Shown here: positions 17,151 through 25,828 of the stretch, one piece after another | How positions within the stretch are numbered: the first letter of the stretch is position 1 | Layout: each line of letters starts with the position of its first letter | DNA from: Aquisphaera insulae | GTDB taxonomy: Bacteria; Planctomycetota; Planctomycetia; Isosphaerales; Isosphaeraceae | Assembly (NCBI RefSeq): GCF_011064615.1 | Contig: NZ_JAALJH010000059.1 | Location: 1-61,350 of the forward strand | Direction of reading: 5' to 3' | Length of the DNA: 61,350 nucleotides | Made by a program: the position numbers and the translations under genes | Notes under the pieces: generated by a model | What the model was told of the DNA's origin: nothing | The model's input: the letters and a program-made list of their open reading frames with translations, nothing else | Database searches by the model: none

Positions 17151-17606
17151 AAGAGCCCTATCACGGTGATCTTCTTCCTTGCCGAGGTAATAGAATGGCC
17201 ATGAGTCCGTCCTCGGCCGGGGTGATGGGGAAGTCGTGCAACCTTCATCCTACCGCCCGATGCGGGCTCACGAACTGCACAGGTCGAGTTTGGTGGTTCA
17301 TCCGGCAGAAACGCTGACGGCGAGCCGGCTTCCGGCAGGCCATGGCTGAGATGTCCGGTTGGCAGTTGTCAAGAATCATGGCGGATTCACCACTTCGTGG
17401 TTCCGGGAGTAGCGGCTCCGCGAACCCTCGATTGTGGAAGGCTGTAAAGCGCTCAACATATGGTGATAAAAAAACCGGGTTCGATGGTTGACTTCCGAGT
17501 CATTGCGGACTACTTAACCTATAGGCCCAAGATGCGCCTGTCGGATGTATGACTGCCAGCAAGTGCGAGCGTCCATTCTCTGGATGGACAGCATGGGGAC
17601 GAGCCC
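17151..17606. other. Intergenic region upstream of the NusG-like gene
   Basis: About 450 bp with no supported gene. It should carry the promoter and leader of the NusG-like gene. The last 150 bp are richer in A/T than the surroundings and include a run of seven A residues near 17468. A possible promoter is listed separately. Confidence 0.4.
17488..17516 (+). promoter_or_regulatory. Possible sigma-70-type promoter for the NusG-like gene
   Basis: TTGACT at 17488-17493 is followed after 17 bp by TACTTA at 17511-17516, with TATAG a few bases further. It is about 90 bp before the ATG at 17607. The -35 is 5/6 to consensus but the -10 is poor; planctomycete promoters are not well defined, so this is tentative. 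Confidence 0.25.
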
Positions 17607-18188
17607 ATGACAATCCTCGGTGTCGAGACAGATTTCTATCCCGACGAATTATGGGACCCTCCGTCGAACGTGCTGCAACCCTCCACGGGGAGACAATGGT
17701 GGTGTCTGCATACCAAGCCTCGGCAAGAGAAGGCCGTTGCGCGTGATCTAAGGAATGCGAAGATAAGCTTCTACCTGCCCCAGATGATCAGCGAGAGATT
17801 GACCCCGAAGGGACGCAGGATTCGGTCGGTGCTCCCGGTCTTCACGAGCTACGTCTTCCTGAAAGGTGACGAGAACGACCGACTGGAGGCCCTACGCTGC
17901 AACCGGTTGGTCAATGTTCTCGAAGTCTTCGATCAGGAATCTTTAGACCTGGATCTGCGCCGAATTCACCGGCTAATCATGTCGAGACTTCCGCTCGTTG
18001 CGGAACCACTCGTCCTACCTGGAACAACCGTACGGATCATGTCCGGCCCGCTCACCGGCTTGAAAGGGACTGTAATCCGACGTGAGAACAGCCATCGTTT
18101 CGTCGCGATGGTCCGGTTCCTGTCTCGAGGGGCCAGCGTTCAGCTTCAGAATTGGCAGGTCGAGGCGGACAAAGGTGGAGAGGCCTGA
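17607..18188 (+). CDS. NusG-like transcription elongation/antitermination factor (specialised paralogue)
   Basis: A 193-residue NusG-family protein. The NGN domain starts WWCLHTKPRQEKAVARDL (about residues 30-47) and continues through LPVFTSYVFLKGD. The KOW domain is near residues 139-185 (LPGTTVRIMSGPLTGLKGTV). The KOW hallmark VxIxxGPLxGxxG is intact. Housekeeping nusG normally sits beside secE and ribosomal protein genes; this one opens a polysaccharide locus instead, like RfaH, LoaP or UpxY-type paralogues that reduce polarity in long capsule operons (family knowledge). It is convergent with the FHA gene and about 2.7 kb from the exosortase gene. Its target transcript is inferred to be the exosortase/polysaccharide genes. 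Confidence 0.85.
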   Translation: MTILGVETDFYPDELWDPPSNVLQPSTGRQWWCLHTKPRQEKAVARDLRNAKISFYLPQMISERLTPKGRRIRSVLPVFTSYVFLKGDENDRLEALRCNRLVNVLEVFDQESLDLDLRRIHRLIMSRLPLVAEPLVLPGTTVRIMSGPLTGLKGTVIRRENSHRFVAMVRFLSRGASVQLQNWQVEADKGGEA

Positions 18189-18230
18189 TCGACCGTGCAG
18201 GACTTCAGTGACTTCCCGGAATGACTACCT

Positions 18231-19793
18231 TCACCTGCTGATCTGGCTGATGATCCTACGCCAGTATCCCTGTCGTTCGCGCTGCAGCATCGCGATACGT
18301 TGGGTCAGCAGGCTGTGAGTCGCTATGCAGTCGGAGGATTGGCCCGAACCATTCATGTCGGTGGGAGGGGCTTCGGGGATTCTCGAAGTGTTCGTGATGT
18401 CACGAACTTTGGAGTCTGGGTCTCCCGAAATGGCCGCGTTCGGGGATTCGGACAGTGCAGACCGCGACGACGCTTGCCGTGAGACGGCGAGTGCCCCGTC
18501 GCGAACGGTCTCAGGCTGGCCGACGCTTGGCGCAGCAGTGGCCTGGGGCGAGGCCCTGTCCCCTCCCGGGGCCATGATTTGGGTGAGTTTCTCCTGAAGC
18601 GTACTGAGCTCGCGGGTAAGTTGTTCGACCCGATCGAGTTCCGCCCGAACCGTCACGACGTGCTCTCGGTGCATCGCGACGAAGAGTTGGACCATCAAGA
18701 TCATGTCGTTGTGGAACGACTCCATCACCTGCAGTTGCTGCTGCCACATTGCCGGGGTCATCGGGGCGGACTGGGATAGAGATTGCCCGTCGAAAGACGG
18801 CTCGACGCCCATCATTGACAGACCCACGACGGCCTGAAGGGGAGCGCGGACGGCCGGCATCGATGGGCGTGCGATCGATCTCGACCGGAGAGCCAGCTCC
18901 CGCCCCTCGGATTGCCCCGGAGCCCAGCCCGATCTCGGCCCATACGATCCTTCCGGGGCCTCTGGCATCGCGCCCGCGGAGATTGGGACATCGTGGCGAT
19001 GGAGCTCGGGCGAATTGTCCATGTATCGCGAGACGAACGAGAAACGGCCAATTCGGACCGTGTCTCCTGCATCGAGCCAGGCCCAGCGGACCCGCACACC
19101 GCCGACAAACACCCCCTCCCGAGACCCCAGGTCCACCACCCAAAGCCCCGATGGGGTCCGAACGAAACTGGCGTGGAACCTCGAGACGCTGCTGTCCGAG
19201 AGGGTCAGGTGGCATCCCTCGGAGCGGCCGACAAGGGTCACGACACTCGGGAGTCGCCAGAGCGACTCATCCCTGGATGTCCTTATCGGCCATTCGAGCG
19301 CCACCCGGGGAAGGGGCGAGGGTCCGTCCGGGGCGGTCGGCAATGCACGGGGAGGATCGTCCGTGGATCCCGGAGAAACCCGCTTGGTTTCGCCGAGGAT
19401 TCTGCGGATGGAATAGTCGCCGATGTTGACCACCTGCTCGTGGTCCAGCCAGCCGCGGTCAACCTCGGTCCGTTGATCCGCCCAGACGAGGCCGGTCCGG
19501 CTCGGCATCTCAAGACAGAAGAGGCGGCCGCCGACCGCCTGGAAATAGGCATGCAACCGGCTCACTCCCTGGGCTCCCAGTTGCAGATCGCAACGAGGAT
19601 CCCGCCCCACCAGGAGGAAAGCCTGCCGAAAAGTGCGGATCTCGGGTCCGGAGCTCACCCGGCCGCGATCCCAGCACTCGAGGACCAGGGGATCGTCGAC
19701 TCCGCAAGCTCGGCAGAACAGGTCGAGCGCAGCCTCATTCATGACGTTCGTGAATCCCGATGCGTCGAGGCCTGGCTCCTCCGACGCAGCCAC
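18231..19793 (-). CDS. Protein with two FHA domains and a coiled coil
   Basis: About 520 residues, cytoplasmic (no signal or membrane segment seen). FHA-like domain 1 covers about residues 55-135 (LLVGRDPRCDLQLGAQGVSRLHAYF, VVNIGDYSI). FHA domain 2 covers about 175-255 (VTLVGRSEGCHLTLSDSSVSRFHASF, VDLGSREGVFVGG, IGRFSF), with the canonical GR, S and H phosphopeptide-binding residues in both. A coiled-coil-like segment near residues 355-415 is rich in Glu/Leu/Gln. FHA domains bind phosphothreonine, so it could be a partner of a Hanks kinase (inference). It lies on the opposite strand between the NusG-like and exosortase genes. The GTG start at 19793 has no clear ribosome-binding site; the ATG at 19742 is an alternative. 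Confidence 0.82.
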   Translation of the reverse strand: MAASEEPGLDASGFTNVMNEAALDLFCRACGVDDPLVLECWDRGRVSSGPEIRTFRQAFLLVGRDPRCDLQLGAQGVSRLHAYFQAVGGRLFCLEMPSRTGLVWADQRTEVDRGWLDHEQVVNIGDYSIRRILGETKRVSPGSTDDPPRALPTAPDGPSPLPRVALEWPIRTSRDESLWRLPSVVTLVGRSEGCHLTLSDSSVSRFHASFVRTPSGLWVVDLGSREGVFVGGVRVRWAWLDAGDTVRIGRFSFVSRYMDNSPELHRHDVPISAGAMPEAPEGSYGPRSGWAPGQSEGRELALRSRSIARPSMPAVRAPLQAVVGLSMMGVEPSFDGQSLSQSAPMTPAMWQQQLQVMESFHNDMILMVQLFVAMHREHVVTVRAELDRVEQLTRELSTLQEKLTQIMAPGGDRASPQATAAPSVGQPETVRDGALAVSRQASSRSALSESPNAAISGDPDSKVRDITNTSRIPEAPPTDMNGSGQSSDCIATHSLLTQRIAMLQRERQGYWRRIISQISR

Positions 19794-20276
19794 GGCGGCC
19801 AGGAAGGACGGATGAACCTGCTGATATTCGAACGTCCGCGGCCGTTAATTTCAAGGGCGTGAGCGAGCTTACGCCCCTGCCAAGGGCGAACCGCACGAAA
19901 CTCCCCGCTCGATCACATCCAGTCGATCCGAGATCGGATCGCCCCCCTCCGGGCGGCCGGAGAGTTTGGCCACTGATTCGAGACGGAGATGAGGCGAAAA
20001 CACCACAAGACACCCCTTGTAAGGCACTTATGCAGCCGCAACATAACTGACCCGTCCGATGGACCGCCAAATTACAAGCAAGCGATCTTGCCTTCTATGC
20101 TCCATCCGCCTCCACAGTCATGCGCGGATTATTCCTGGTGAACGAGAGAACGGAGCGAAACGGACAGACAAGCACAAATCCACGAGTCCGGCCATATTGC
20201 CAAACAATACCCACGGCTTTAACCACTCCGAGCTTAACATGACTGAGATTGTTTTGAGGAATTCGCATGCAACTGG

Positions 20277-20306
20277 TTGACATGGTCCATCGACGGTAGC
20301 AAGAAT
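20277..20306 (+). promoter_or_regulatory. Possible promoter for the exosortase gene cluster
   Basis: A perfect -35 hexamer TTGACA at 20277-20282 is followed by AAGAAT (4/6 to TATAAT) after an 18-bp spacer. It lies about 540 bp before the exosortase ATG, implying a long leader containing the hairpin element. Tentative. Confidence 0.22.
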
Positions 20307-20475
20307 GTGTCCGTCTTCGCTGCCTTGAGGTCATGGCTGGCTTCATGCGTTGTCGTGCCGTCACACCATCGTGCTGTTAAGGTTTTGAGCGGCAAGGGTT
20401 GCCTTTTGCAACCCACGGGCACGGAGTGTGCGCCTAAGAGACGTTTTGTGCGAGATCTTACTGAAGAGCGCTCGT

Positions 20476-20622
20476 GCTTTGTCACAGCTAAAGAGACGCG
20501 TTGAGGGAGGCGATCCCCATGTCCGAGCCGGAAGCGTTAGCGACGGTCAATTCATGATTTATGATTTTCCGTGGCTAACGCTTCCGGCTCGGAAAGACCC
20601 GAAATCTAAGCTGTGACAAAGC
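20476..20622. repeat. MITE-like nested inverted-repeat element
   Basis: Outer arms GCTTTGTCACAGCT (20476-20489) and AGCTGTGACAAAGC (20609-20622) are exact complements. Inner arms CCGAGCCGGAAGCGTTAGC (20523-20541) and its complement (20574-20592) are also exact over 19 bp and extend further with one mismatch. No open frame lies inside. The inner sequence recurs in altered form at 58811-58953, so this is a dispersed family. Confidence 0.75.
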
Positions 20623-20846
20623 GCTAGTCGCCCATTCTCATCCGGATACAGACGGCTGTTCTCTCAATCGTTCGGCGGCCTCCTCGGCAATGCGAACCAC
20701 TCAATCGAGCAGACCGGATCATTCCAGAGACCACTCAGCAATCATCCCGACACCTGGTCGGCCGGCCCCGAGCTTCAGGGACCGACAGTTCAGTCTCCGG
20801 ATGATGCCCACTTCCACCAGGCCCCATTCCTGACGGCGCAACAGTC

Positions 20847-21755
20847 ATGATGCGACGAACGAAAACGCCATTCGTGCTCGTTCCGTGGCTCCTGCTCCTG
20901 GTCGGCGTGGCCTGGGCGCTCTGGCCGGTGATGGGGACCATGGCCGATCGTTGGGCCCGTGATCCACGGTATGCGCACGGTTATCTCGTCCCCGTGTTCT
21001 CTCTGGGATGGCTCTGGAGTCGCCGATCCGCGATGGCGAGCCTGTCGCTCCGACCCAGCGGTTGGGGGCTCTTGCTGATCGCCCTCGGGGCGGCTCTCCA
21101 GCTCTTCGGAGGCTACTTCCGAATGAACCCGATCGAGGGGAGTGCGCTGATTCTCTACCTCGCGGGTATCACCCTGTTGCTGGCGGGCCGGCAGGTGTTT
21201 GCACAGGCATGGCAGGCGATCGCCTTCCTCGTGTTCATGCTCCCGCTGCCATGGTCGATCGAGAATGCGATGGGCGGCCCACTCCAGGCCATCGCCACGC
21301 GAGCCAGCAGCTTCGGCCTTCAGACAATCGGTTTGCCTGCTTTCGCCGAGGGCAACGTCATCCATCTCGAGAAGGGCCGGATCGGTGTCGTCGAGGCCTG
21401 CAGCGGGCTGAGCATGCTGATCACCTTCGTGGCGCTCTCGACGGCCGCCGCGCTCGCGATCAGGCGGCCCCTGCTCGACAAGATTGTCCTGGTCGCCAGC
21501 TCCATCCCGGTTGCCCTGGTGGCAAACATCGCCCGGATCATGCTTACGGGCGTCCTCCACGAGACGGCCGGCAAGGGATTCGCCGACCATTTCTACCACG
21601 ACCTGGCGGGCTGGTTGATGATCCCCTTCGCCCTGGTCCTCTACTGGCTGGAGCTCCAGGTCTTGACTCGAATCCTGGTCCAGGAGGAGGAAGAGGCTCC
21701 GCTGCTGGTGGGCCTCACTCCAGCGAGATCGGCCCGCGTGCCTACAACCGGCTGA
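20847..21755 (+). CDS. Exosortase (PEP-CTERM protein sorting enzyme)
   Basis: A 302-residue polytopic membrane protein with about eight hydrophobic segments. The proposed catalytic residues of the family are all visible: Cys185 in VVEACSGLSM, Arg230 in VANIARIM and His251 in FYHDLAGW. Exosortases cleave and transfer proteins carrying the PEP-CTERM signal (family knowledge). Neighbours strengthen this: an EpsI-like partner gene at 24235, PEP-CTERM substrates at 30410 and 31509, and polysaccharide genes all around. The C-terminus carries an acidic patch (QEEEEAP). The start at 20847 or one codon later (ATGATG) is uncertain. The upstream leader contains a strong hairpin repeat. Confidence 0.92.
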   Translation: MMRRTKTPFVLVPWLLLLVGVAWALWPVMGTMADRWARDPRYAHGYLVPVFSLGWLWSRRSAMASLSLRPSGWGLLLIALGAALQLFGGYFRMNPIEGSALILYLAGITLLLAGRQVFAQAWQAIAFLVFMLPLPWSIENAMGGPLQAIATRASSFGLQTIGLPAFAEGNVIHLEKGRIGVVEACSGLSMLITFVALSTAAALAIRRPLLDKIVLVASSIPVALVANIARIMLTGVLHETAGKGFADHFYHDLAGWLMIPFALVLYWLELQVLTRILVQEEEEAPLLVGLTPARSARVPTTG

Positions 21756-21824
21756 TCCCGGGTAACCGCTTTCGGCGTCATCCCGAAGGTCATCTGGTCT
21801 CCAATTTTCGTCGCAGTGTTTGCC

Positions 21825-24134
21825 ATGCACGAAGTGAATACACCAAATTCCCGGCTCTCATCCCCCGTCCCTGTCCCGGCAAGCCGCGCGGTCGTCGTTG
21901 CCGGGAACGCGGGAAACGTCACCACCATCAGCCGAGGCCCACTCACCAGGCCCCAGGTGACGCCCAGCACGAGCCCACTCGACCTACTCCGTGCCTTGCG
22001 ACGCAGGCTGACCCTCGCCCTGGGGATAGCCATGCTCGCCGTCGGCGTGGCGGGCCCCGCGGCCTGGTATCTGGTCCCTCAGTCGAAATACCGGGCCCAG
22101 GCGACCTTGCAGGTCGTGGCCCAGTCCCCCCAGATCCTCTTCAAGGTCATCGAATCTCAGGGCAACGGGGGGGAGGAATACAAGCGCTATCAGAAAACTC
22201 AGGTCAACCTCGTGAAGAGCCGTCTTGTCCTCAATGCGGCCCTCCAGCAAGAGGGCGTGGCCCGCTACGCACTGATCCGATCCGAACCAGATCCCCCCAA
22301 GTACCTCCAGGAGAAACTCGAGGTCGGCTTCGTGGGCGAGTCCGAGCTGATGGAAATCGCCCTCAGCGGCGACGACCCCAAAGAGCTGGCCGGCCTCGTC
22401 AATGCGATCAAAAAAGCCTACATGGACGAAGTCGTCGACGTCGAGCTCAAGGGACGGACCGCGCGGTACGATCATCTTACGAAGCTGGAAAAGGAATATA
22501 ATGACCTCTTGAAGGGCAGACGGGAGACGCTTCGCAAGCTCGCCGAGACGGTCGGCTCCGACAATCGAACCACGCTGGCCATGAAGCAGCAGTACGCCCT
22601 CGAAAGCGTGGCGTCCATCCGCAATGAGCTGCTGGAGGTCCAGTCCAAGAAGCGAAGGCTCGAGGCCCAGCTCAAGGCCCAGGTCAGCGGCGATGAGCCC
22701 CTGACGTTGACGTCCGGCAGGAGGATTTCCCCCCGCGACATCGACCGCATGATCGATGAGGATCCCGCCGTCCTGAACATGATGGACCAGCTCGCGGAGC
22801 TCCAGCAGAAGCTCTCGGTCGAGACCATCCACGCGCGTCAAGTGGTGCGCAGGCCGGGCAGCGAGCCGGTGATCAAGTCGTTGCGGTCGCAGGTGGACGG
22901 GGCCCAGAAGGCACTCGCCCGGATGCGGCAAGAGGCCCGCCCCGGCGCGATCCGCAAACTGCAGGAACTCGAGCACAGCGGGCAGCAGACGCAGAAGGAC
23001 GAGGGCCAGCAGGAACTGGCCATGCTCGATGTCCTCGAGAGGCAACTGGACGACGAGATCAAGCACCTCTCCGATGGCAATCAGACCCTGACCGTCCAGA
23101 CGCTCGACCTTCAGGACAAGCAGGACGAGATCGCCAAGCTCCAGGAGGCAGCCAGCAAGATCGGCTCGGAGGTCGAGGCCCTGCGGGTCGAGCTCAAGGC
23201 CCCTCCGCGAATCCGCGTGCTGGAGGACGCCGTCGTGCCGCGCACCCGGGACGATAAAAAGCGCTACATGATGATCGGACTGATCACCCTGGGCTCGTTC
23301 TTCGGCTCCCTCCTCGGCATCGCCTTCCTCGAGTTGCGGACGCTCAAGGTCGACACCATGGAGGCTGTGTCCGGCATACTGGGGCTGCAGGTCGTCGGCT
23401 CACTCCCGGTCCTCCCCTCGCGAGTGCGGAGCGGCCGCGCCATCGCCCGCAACTCCAAGGACCGGATCTGGCATAACCTGCTGCTCGAGTCGATCGACGC
23501 CGTCCGAACCATGCTCGTGCATGCGGCACGGACCTCGTCGTACCGGATCGTCATGATCGCCAGCGCCGAGGCGGGCGAGGGCAAGACCTCGCTGGCGAGC
23601 CACCTCGCCACCAGCCTGGGGCGGTGCGGCCACACGACGCTGCTCATCGACGCCGACTTCCGCAATCCCTCGATCCACAGGCTCTTCGACCTGCCCTCTG
23701 AACCCGGGCTCGCCGAGGTCCTGCGGGCGGAAATCGAGACCGAGGCGGCAATCTCGGCCACCCCGATCGAGGAACTCAAGGTGCTCGCGGCCGGCCGCTG
23801 CGATGAGCGGTTGATCCGACTCCTCGCCCGCGGCGACCTGGGGGCGGTATTCGCCCGTCTCAAGGACCAGTTCGATTTCGTGATCGTCGACACGTCGCCG
23901 ATCTTGCCGGTCGCCGACGCCCTGATCGTCGCCCAGCAGTCCGACGCGGTCCTCTTCTCGATCTTCCAGGAACGAAGCCACCAGGCCAAGGTCCTCTCCG
24001 CCCTGCACCGACTCCAGACCCTGGGGATCGATGTCCTCGGCGCAGTCGTGATGGGAGGCGAGGGTAGCCCTTACGGGACCGACTACTATCGGGACTCGCT
24101 GCAGGCGGTCGATCCCTCCCCGTCGAAGGCCTGA
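21825..24134 (+). CDS. Wzc-like polysaccharide chain-length regulator with tyrosine-kinase-type ATPase domain
   Basis: About 769 residues. Wzz-type domain: first membrane helix near residues 60-80, a long coiled-coil extracytoplasmic region (about 200-460), second helix near 480-502 (MMIGLITLGSFFGSLLGIAF). The cytoplasmic BY-kinase-like ATPase follows, with Walker A AEAGEGKTS near 583, Walker A' LLIDADFRNP and Walker B FVIVDTSPIL. The C-terminal tail has only a few tyrosines (PYGTDYYRDS), not the usual tyrosine cluster, so autophosphorylation may be reduced. It should control polymer length together with the Wzy-like protein. It sits 69 bp after the exosortase gene and is probably co-transcribed. 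ATG 21825 is used; a GTG three codons upstream is possible. Confidence 0.9.
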   Translation: MHEVNTPNSRLSSPVPVPASRAVVVAGNAGNVTTISRGPLTRPQVTPSTSPLDLLRALRRRLTLALGIAMLAVGVAGPAAWYLVPQSKYRAQATLQVVAQSPQILFKVIESQGNGGEEYKRYQKTQVNLVKSRLVLNAALQQEGVARYALIRSEPDPPKYLQEKLEVGFVGESELMEIALSGDDPKELAGLVNAIKKAYMDEVVDVELKGRTARYDHLTKLEKEYNDLLKGRRETLRKLAETVGSDNRTTLAMKQQYALESVASIRNELLEVQSKKRRLEAQLKAQVSGDEPLTLTSGRRISPRDIDRMIDEDPAVLNMMDQLAELQQKLSVETIHARQVVRRPGSEPVIKSLRSQVDGAQKALARMRQEARPGAIRKLQELEHSGQQTQKDEGQQELAMLDVLERQLDDEIKHLSDGNQTLTVQTLDLQDKQDEIAKLQEAASKIGSEVEALRVELKAPPRIRVLEDAVVPRTRDDKKRYMMIGLITLGSFFGSLLGIAFLELRTLKVDTMEAVSGILGLQVVGSLPVLPSRVRSGRAIARNSKDRIWHNLLLESIDAVRTMLVHAARTSSYRIVMIASAEAGEGKTSLASHLATSLGRCGHTTLLIDADFRNPSIHRLFDLPSEPGLAEVLRAEIETEAAISATPIEELKVLAAGRCDERLIRLLARGDLGAVFARLKDQFDFVIVDTSPILPVADALIVAQQSDAVLFSIFQERSHQAKVLSALHRLQTLGIDVLGAVVMGGEGSPYGTDYYRDSLQAVDPSPSKA

Positions 24135-24234
24135 GCCTCGCCGGAGAGCCATCCCGCGGCCCGAGGCCCACACTCTCCCAGATCGACGTTCCGCCGGGTA
24201 CCCTCCCTGAGCCCTGTTACGAGGCGTTCCGACC

Positions 24235-24930
24235 ATGCTGGCCGCGATCCGCATCACCACCGCACTCGCCCTGATCCTCGTGGCGGGTGTCGTCCACGGG
24301 AGATGGACCAACCGCTGGAAGGTCTCATCCGCGCTGGCCGTTCAGGCCGCCAAGGTCGATCGCGTCCCACTCACCCTGGGCGAATGGACCGCGACGTCTA
24401 CGACGATGGATGAGCAGACCCGAACCATGGCCGGCGCGGAAGGCCATCTGACCCGGGTCTACCGCAATCCCCGGCTCGGTCAGTCGATCTCCGTGCTCCT
24501 GATCTGCGGACTGCCCGGCGACATCGCGACCCACACGCCCGATGCCTGCTACCCGGGAGCTGGATATACCCTCGGGCCCCAGGCGAACTCCACCGTCGCC
24601 TACGGCACGCCGCCGGCGACAGCGACCTTTCGAACCGCGATCGCGCGTCGAGGCGGAGTCCAACCCTCGTCATTGCGGATCTTCTGGAGCTGGAACGACT
24701 CCCGGGGCTGGTCCGCCCCCGAGAACGCCCGCTGGTCGTTCGCGTCCGCCCCGGTGCTTCACAAGCTGTACGTCATTCGGGAGACCTCTGGGATTGAGGT
24801 CGATCCCGGCGAGGACCCCTGCCAGGAGTTCCTCCGTCAGTTCCTTCAGACGCTGGACGCGACCCTGTTCGCCCACGAAGGGCCCTCGCAGGCCTCGCCT
24901 GCCGCAGTTCCCTCCTCCGCCTCCCATTGA
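24235..24930 (+). CDS. EpsI-like exosortase-associated protein
   Basis: A 231-residue protein with one N-terminal hydrophobic segment (ITTALALILVAGVVHG) and the EpsI/DUF3485-type core: VPLTLGEWTA near the start, then VLLICGLPGDIATHTPDACYPGAGY, and IFWSWN later. In other bacteria this protein is encoded next to exosortase or fused to it and is needed for exopolysaccharide or PEP-CTERM function (family knowledge); its chemistry is unknown. The conserved HTPDACYPGAGY segment with its Cys is intact. It lies between the Wzc-like and sugar-transferase genes with 38-100 bp gaps, consistent with one operon. The C-terminal tail is Ala/Ser/Pro-rich. Confidence 0.87.
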   Translation: MLAAIRITTALALILVAGVVHGRWTNRWKVSSALAVQAAKVDRVPLTLGEWTATSTTMDEQTRTMAGAEGHLTRVYRNPRLGQSISVLLICGLPGDIATHTPDACYPGAGYTLGPQANSTVAYGTPPATATFRTAIARRGGVQPSSLRIFWSWNDSRGWSAPENARWSFASAPVLHKLYVIRETSGIEVDPGEDPCQEFLRQFLQTLDATLFAHEGPSQASPAAVPSSASH

Positions 24931-24968
24931 TTGAGCTCCGCCAAGTGATATCTCAGGAGTCTTCCACC

Positions 24969-25739
24969 ATGCATCCACTCGATATCGAAGGGCCTATTGA
25001 GCCCCCAATGATCGCCAGGAGCCCGCGCTCAATGACTGGCCTCAGCTACCAGCAGGTTAAGCCGAAGGCCGATTTCTGCCTGGCGCTATTGCTCCTGATC
25101 GTCGCGTGTCCCGTCATCTTTGTTTCCCTGATCCTCGTCAGGTTGACCTCCCGAGGCCCGGCGATCTATTCCCAGAAGAGGCTGGGATTGCGGGGCCGGC
25201 TGATCACGATCTATAAGATCCGGACCATGTATCAGAACTGCGAGCGGGACACCGGCGCCGTCTGGTCGTTGCCGGGCGATCCGCGGGTCACTCCCGTCGG
25301 TAGATTCCTGCGCTGGAGCCACCTGGATGAGCTGCCCCAGCTCTTCAACGTCGTGAGGGGCGAGATGAGCCTGATCGGGCCTCGCCCGGAGCGTCCCGAG
25401 ATCATCGCCAAGCTCGAGAAGTCCCTGCCGGACTACCGTCAGCGCCTGGAAGTCCGCCCCGGACTCACCGGACTGGCCCAGGTTCTCCAGCCTCCCGACA
25501 CTGATCTTGACAGCGTCAGCCGCAAGCTCGAACTCGACCTTCATTACCTCAGGGAAGTGGGCCCCTGGATGGACTTCCGAATTTTCCTGGCCACCCCCTT
25601 GCATGTCGTGCACGTCCCCGAATCCAGGATCGCGGGCCTCTTCGGCTTCCCGACAGACGAGCTGCAACCTGCCGCGACTCTGGACGAGTGCCGAAGTCAC
25701 CTCGATGACTCCCAGGTGACGCCCTACTACGCGGGCTGA
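24969..25739 (+). CDS. Undecaprenyl-phosphate sugar-phosphate transferase (priming enzyme)
   Basis: About 256 residues of the bacterial sugar transferase (WcaJ/ExoY/PglC-like) family. A single N-terminal hydrophobic segment (CLALLLLIVACPVIFVSLIL) precedes the catalytic domain. Motifs seen: IYKIRTM, SHLDELPQLFNVVRGEMSLIGPRPE and RPGLTGLAQV. It transfers a sugar-1-phosphate from a nucleotide sugar to undecaprenyl phosphate, the first step of repeat-unit assembly (family knowledge). The small size indicates the core fold without the extra membrane domain of WbaP types. The ATG at 24969 is chosen because GGAG lies 9 nt upstream; an ATG at 24927 overlaps the EpsI-like gene end. Sugar specificity cannot be read from sequence. 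Confidence 0.92.
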   Translation: MHPLDIEGPIEPPMIARSPRSMTGLSYQQVKPKADFCLALLLLIVACPVIFVSLILVRLTSRGPAIYSQKRLGLRGRLITIYKIRTMYQNCERDTGAVWSLPGDPRVTPVGRFLRWSHLDELPQLFNVVRGEMSLIGPRPERPEIIAKLEKSLPDYRQRLEVRPGLTGLAQVLQPPDTDLDSVSRKLELDLHYLREVGPWMDFRIFLATPLHVVHVPESRIAGLFGFPTDELQPAATLDECRSHLDDSQVTPYYAG

Positions 25740-25828
25740 TCGTTCCCCGTCGGCCGAGAATTCCGCCGCAAGACCTCGTGCTCGTCGCGGGGCCCAAGAT
25801 GGGCTCACAAGCTCCAGGCCAGATCATC

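Larger units (their letters stand above)
19794..20846. other. Long intergenic region before the exosortase gene, with AT-rich section and repeats
   Basis: About 1 kb with no supported gene. It is visibly richer in A/T between 20050 and 20480 than the flanking genes. Contents: a 10-bp hairpin at 19855-19876 (GGGCGTGAGC/GCTTACGCCC, one wobble), a TTGACA box at 20277-20282, a short repeat at 20406-20433 shared with 35020-35047, and the MITE-like inverted repeat at 20476-20622. It separates the divergent FHA and exosortase genes, so it must hold both promoters. Confidence 0.5.

Noticed and set aside
20059..20504. Small open frames of 70-90 codons in the A/T-richer region before exosortase
   Set aside because: They overlap on both strands, lack start signals and similarity, and span repeat elements.
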